A stretch of DNA of 64,000 nucleotides from NCBI GenBank assembly GCA_047621325.1, contig JBLHLT010000003.1:62001-126000 (forward strand). Reading direction: 5' to 3'. How positions within the stretch are numbered: position 1 is the first letter of the stretch; the number at the start of each line of letters is the position of its first letter. Below the pieces are notes generated by a model, which saw nothing but the letters and a program-made list of their open reading frames with translations, did no database searches and was not told the origin of the DNA. A program made the position numbers and the translations under genes. The DNA comes from Bermanella sp047621325. GTDB taxonomy: Bacteria > Pseudomonadota > Gammaproteobacteria > Pseudomonadales > Oceanobacteraceae. Shown in pieces: positions 63,977-64,000 of this stretch.

Positions 63977-64000
63977 TTACCACGAAAATACAGTAAAAGC

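Noticed and set aside
1..64000. CRISPR array, prophage or insertion sequence
   Set aside because: No regularly spaced direct repeats, phage structural genes, transposase or integrase were seen on either strand.

Overview
The window reads as chromosome of a free-living, Gram-negative gammaproteobacterium, most likely a marine member of the Oceanospirillales/Alteromonadales (a Bermanella-, Oceanobacter- or Oleispira-like lineage). The grounds are the pilB-pilC-pilD-coaE-yacG block, the murJ/ribF-ileS-lspA-fkpB-ispH and rplU-rpmA-obgE-proB/ispB blocks, an RF2 gene with a programmed frameshift, a TonB2-type energising operon with a DUF3450 protein, and moderate-to-low GC. The genus is an inference. 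No tRNA, rRNA, CRISPR array, insertion sequence or prophage was recognised.

Layout. 57-4712 (+): type IV pilus assembly ATPase, platform protein and prepilin peptidase, then coaE and yacG, closed by a bidirectional terminator. 4834-14648 (-): a complete TonB-dependent uptake system made of a TPR protein, TonB, ExbD, ExbB, a TtpC-like ExbB, DUF3450, a beta-helix-like lipoprotein and a 973-residue outer-membrane receptor. All three transcription units carry the same promoter architecture, a PhoB-box-like CTGTCAY exactly 10 bp before a -10. This suggests that phosphate starvation induces the whole system. 14989-19959 (+): a YkgJ-type cysteine-cluster protein, then a tightly coupled operon of a cupredoxin-like protein, a membrane GGDEF/EAL protein with dead GGDEF and intact EAL, a DUF3034 outer-membrane protein and a truncated-globin lipoprotein. 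19956-36454: housekeeping genes (ung, yciC-like, lysS, prfB, ppiC, yaeQ, ispH-fkpB-lspA-ileS-ribF-murJ, rpsT) with a small LysR/GST/tautomerase module inside. 36792-38084 (+): two small exported proteins, one with the catalytic triad of PagL lipid A deacylase.

38301-56075 (-) is a complete ABC-transporter-dependent (group 2/3-like) capsule locus: kpsF-kpsM-kpsT-kpsE-kpsD, a very short serotype-specific centre (a 1143-residue multidomain protein, a pyruvyl transferase-like protein, a phosphomannomutase), capsule-linked kdsB and kdsA, and kpsC and kpsS, which build the Kdo linker. Traces of past rearrangement remain: a kdsB'-manC' chimeric pseudogene, a second kdsA 3' end, a HEPN/MNT pair lodged before kpsC, and a KpsC whose inter-module linker appears to be translated intergenic repeat DNA.

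56944-63928: proB, obgE, rpmA and rplU on the minus strand and ispB and dsbD on the plus strand. REP-like and nested palindromic repeats occupy many of the longer intergenic gaps.
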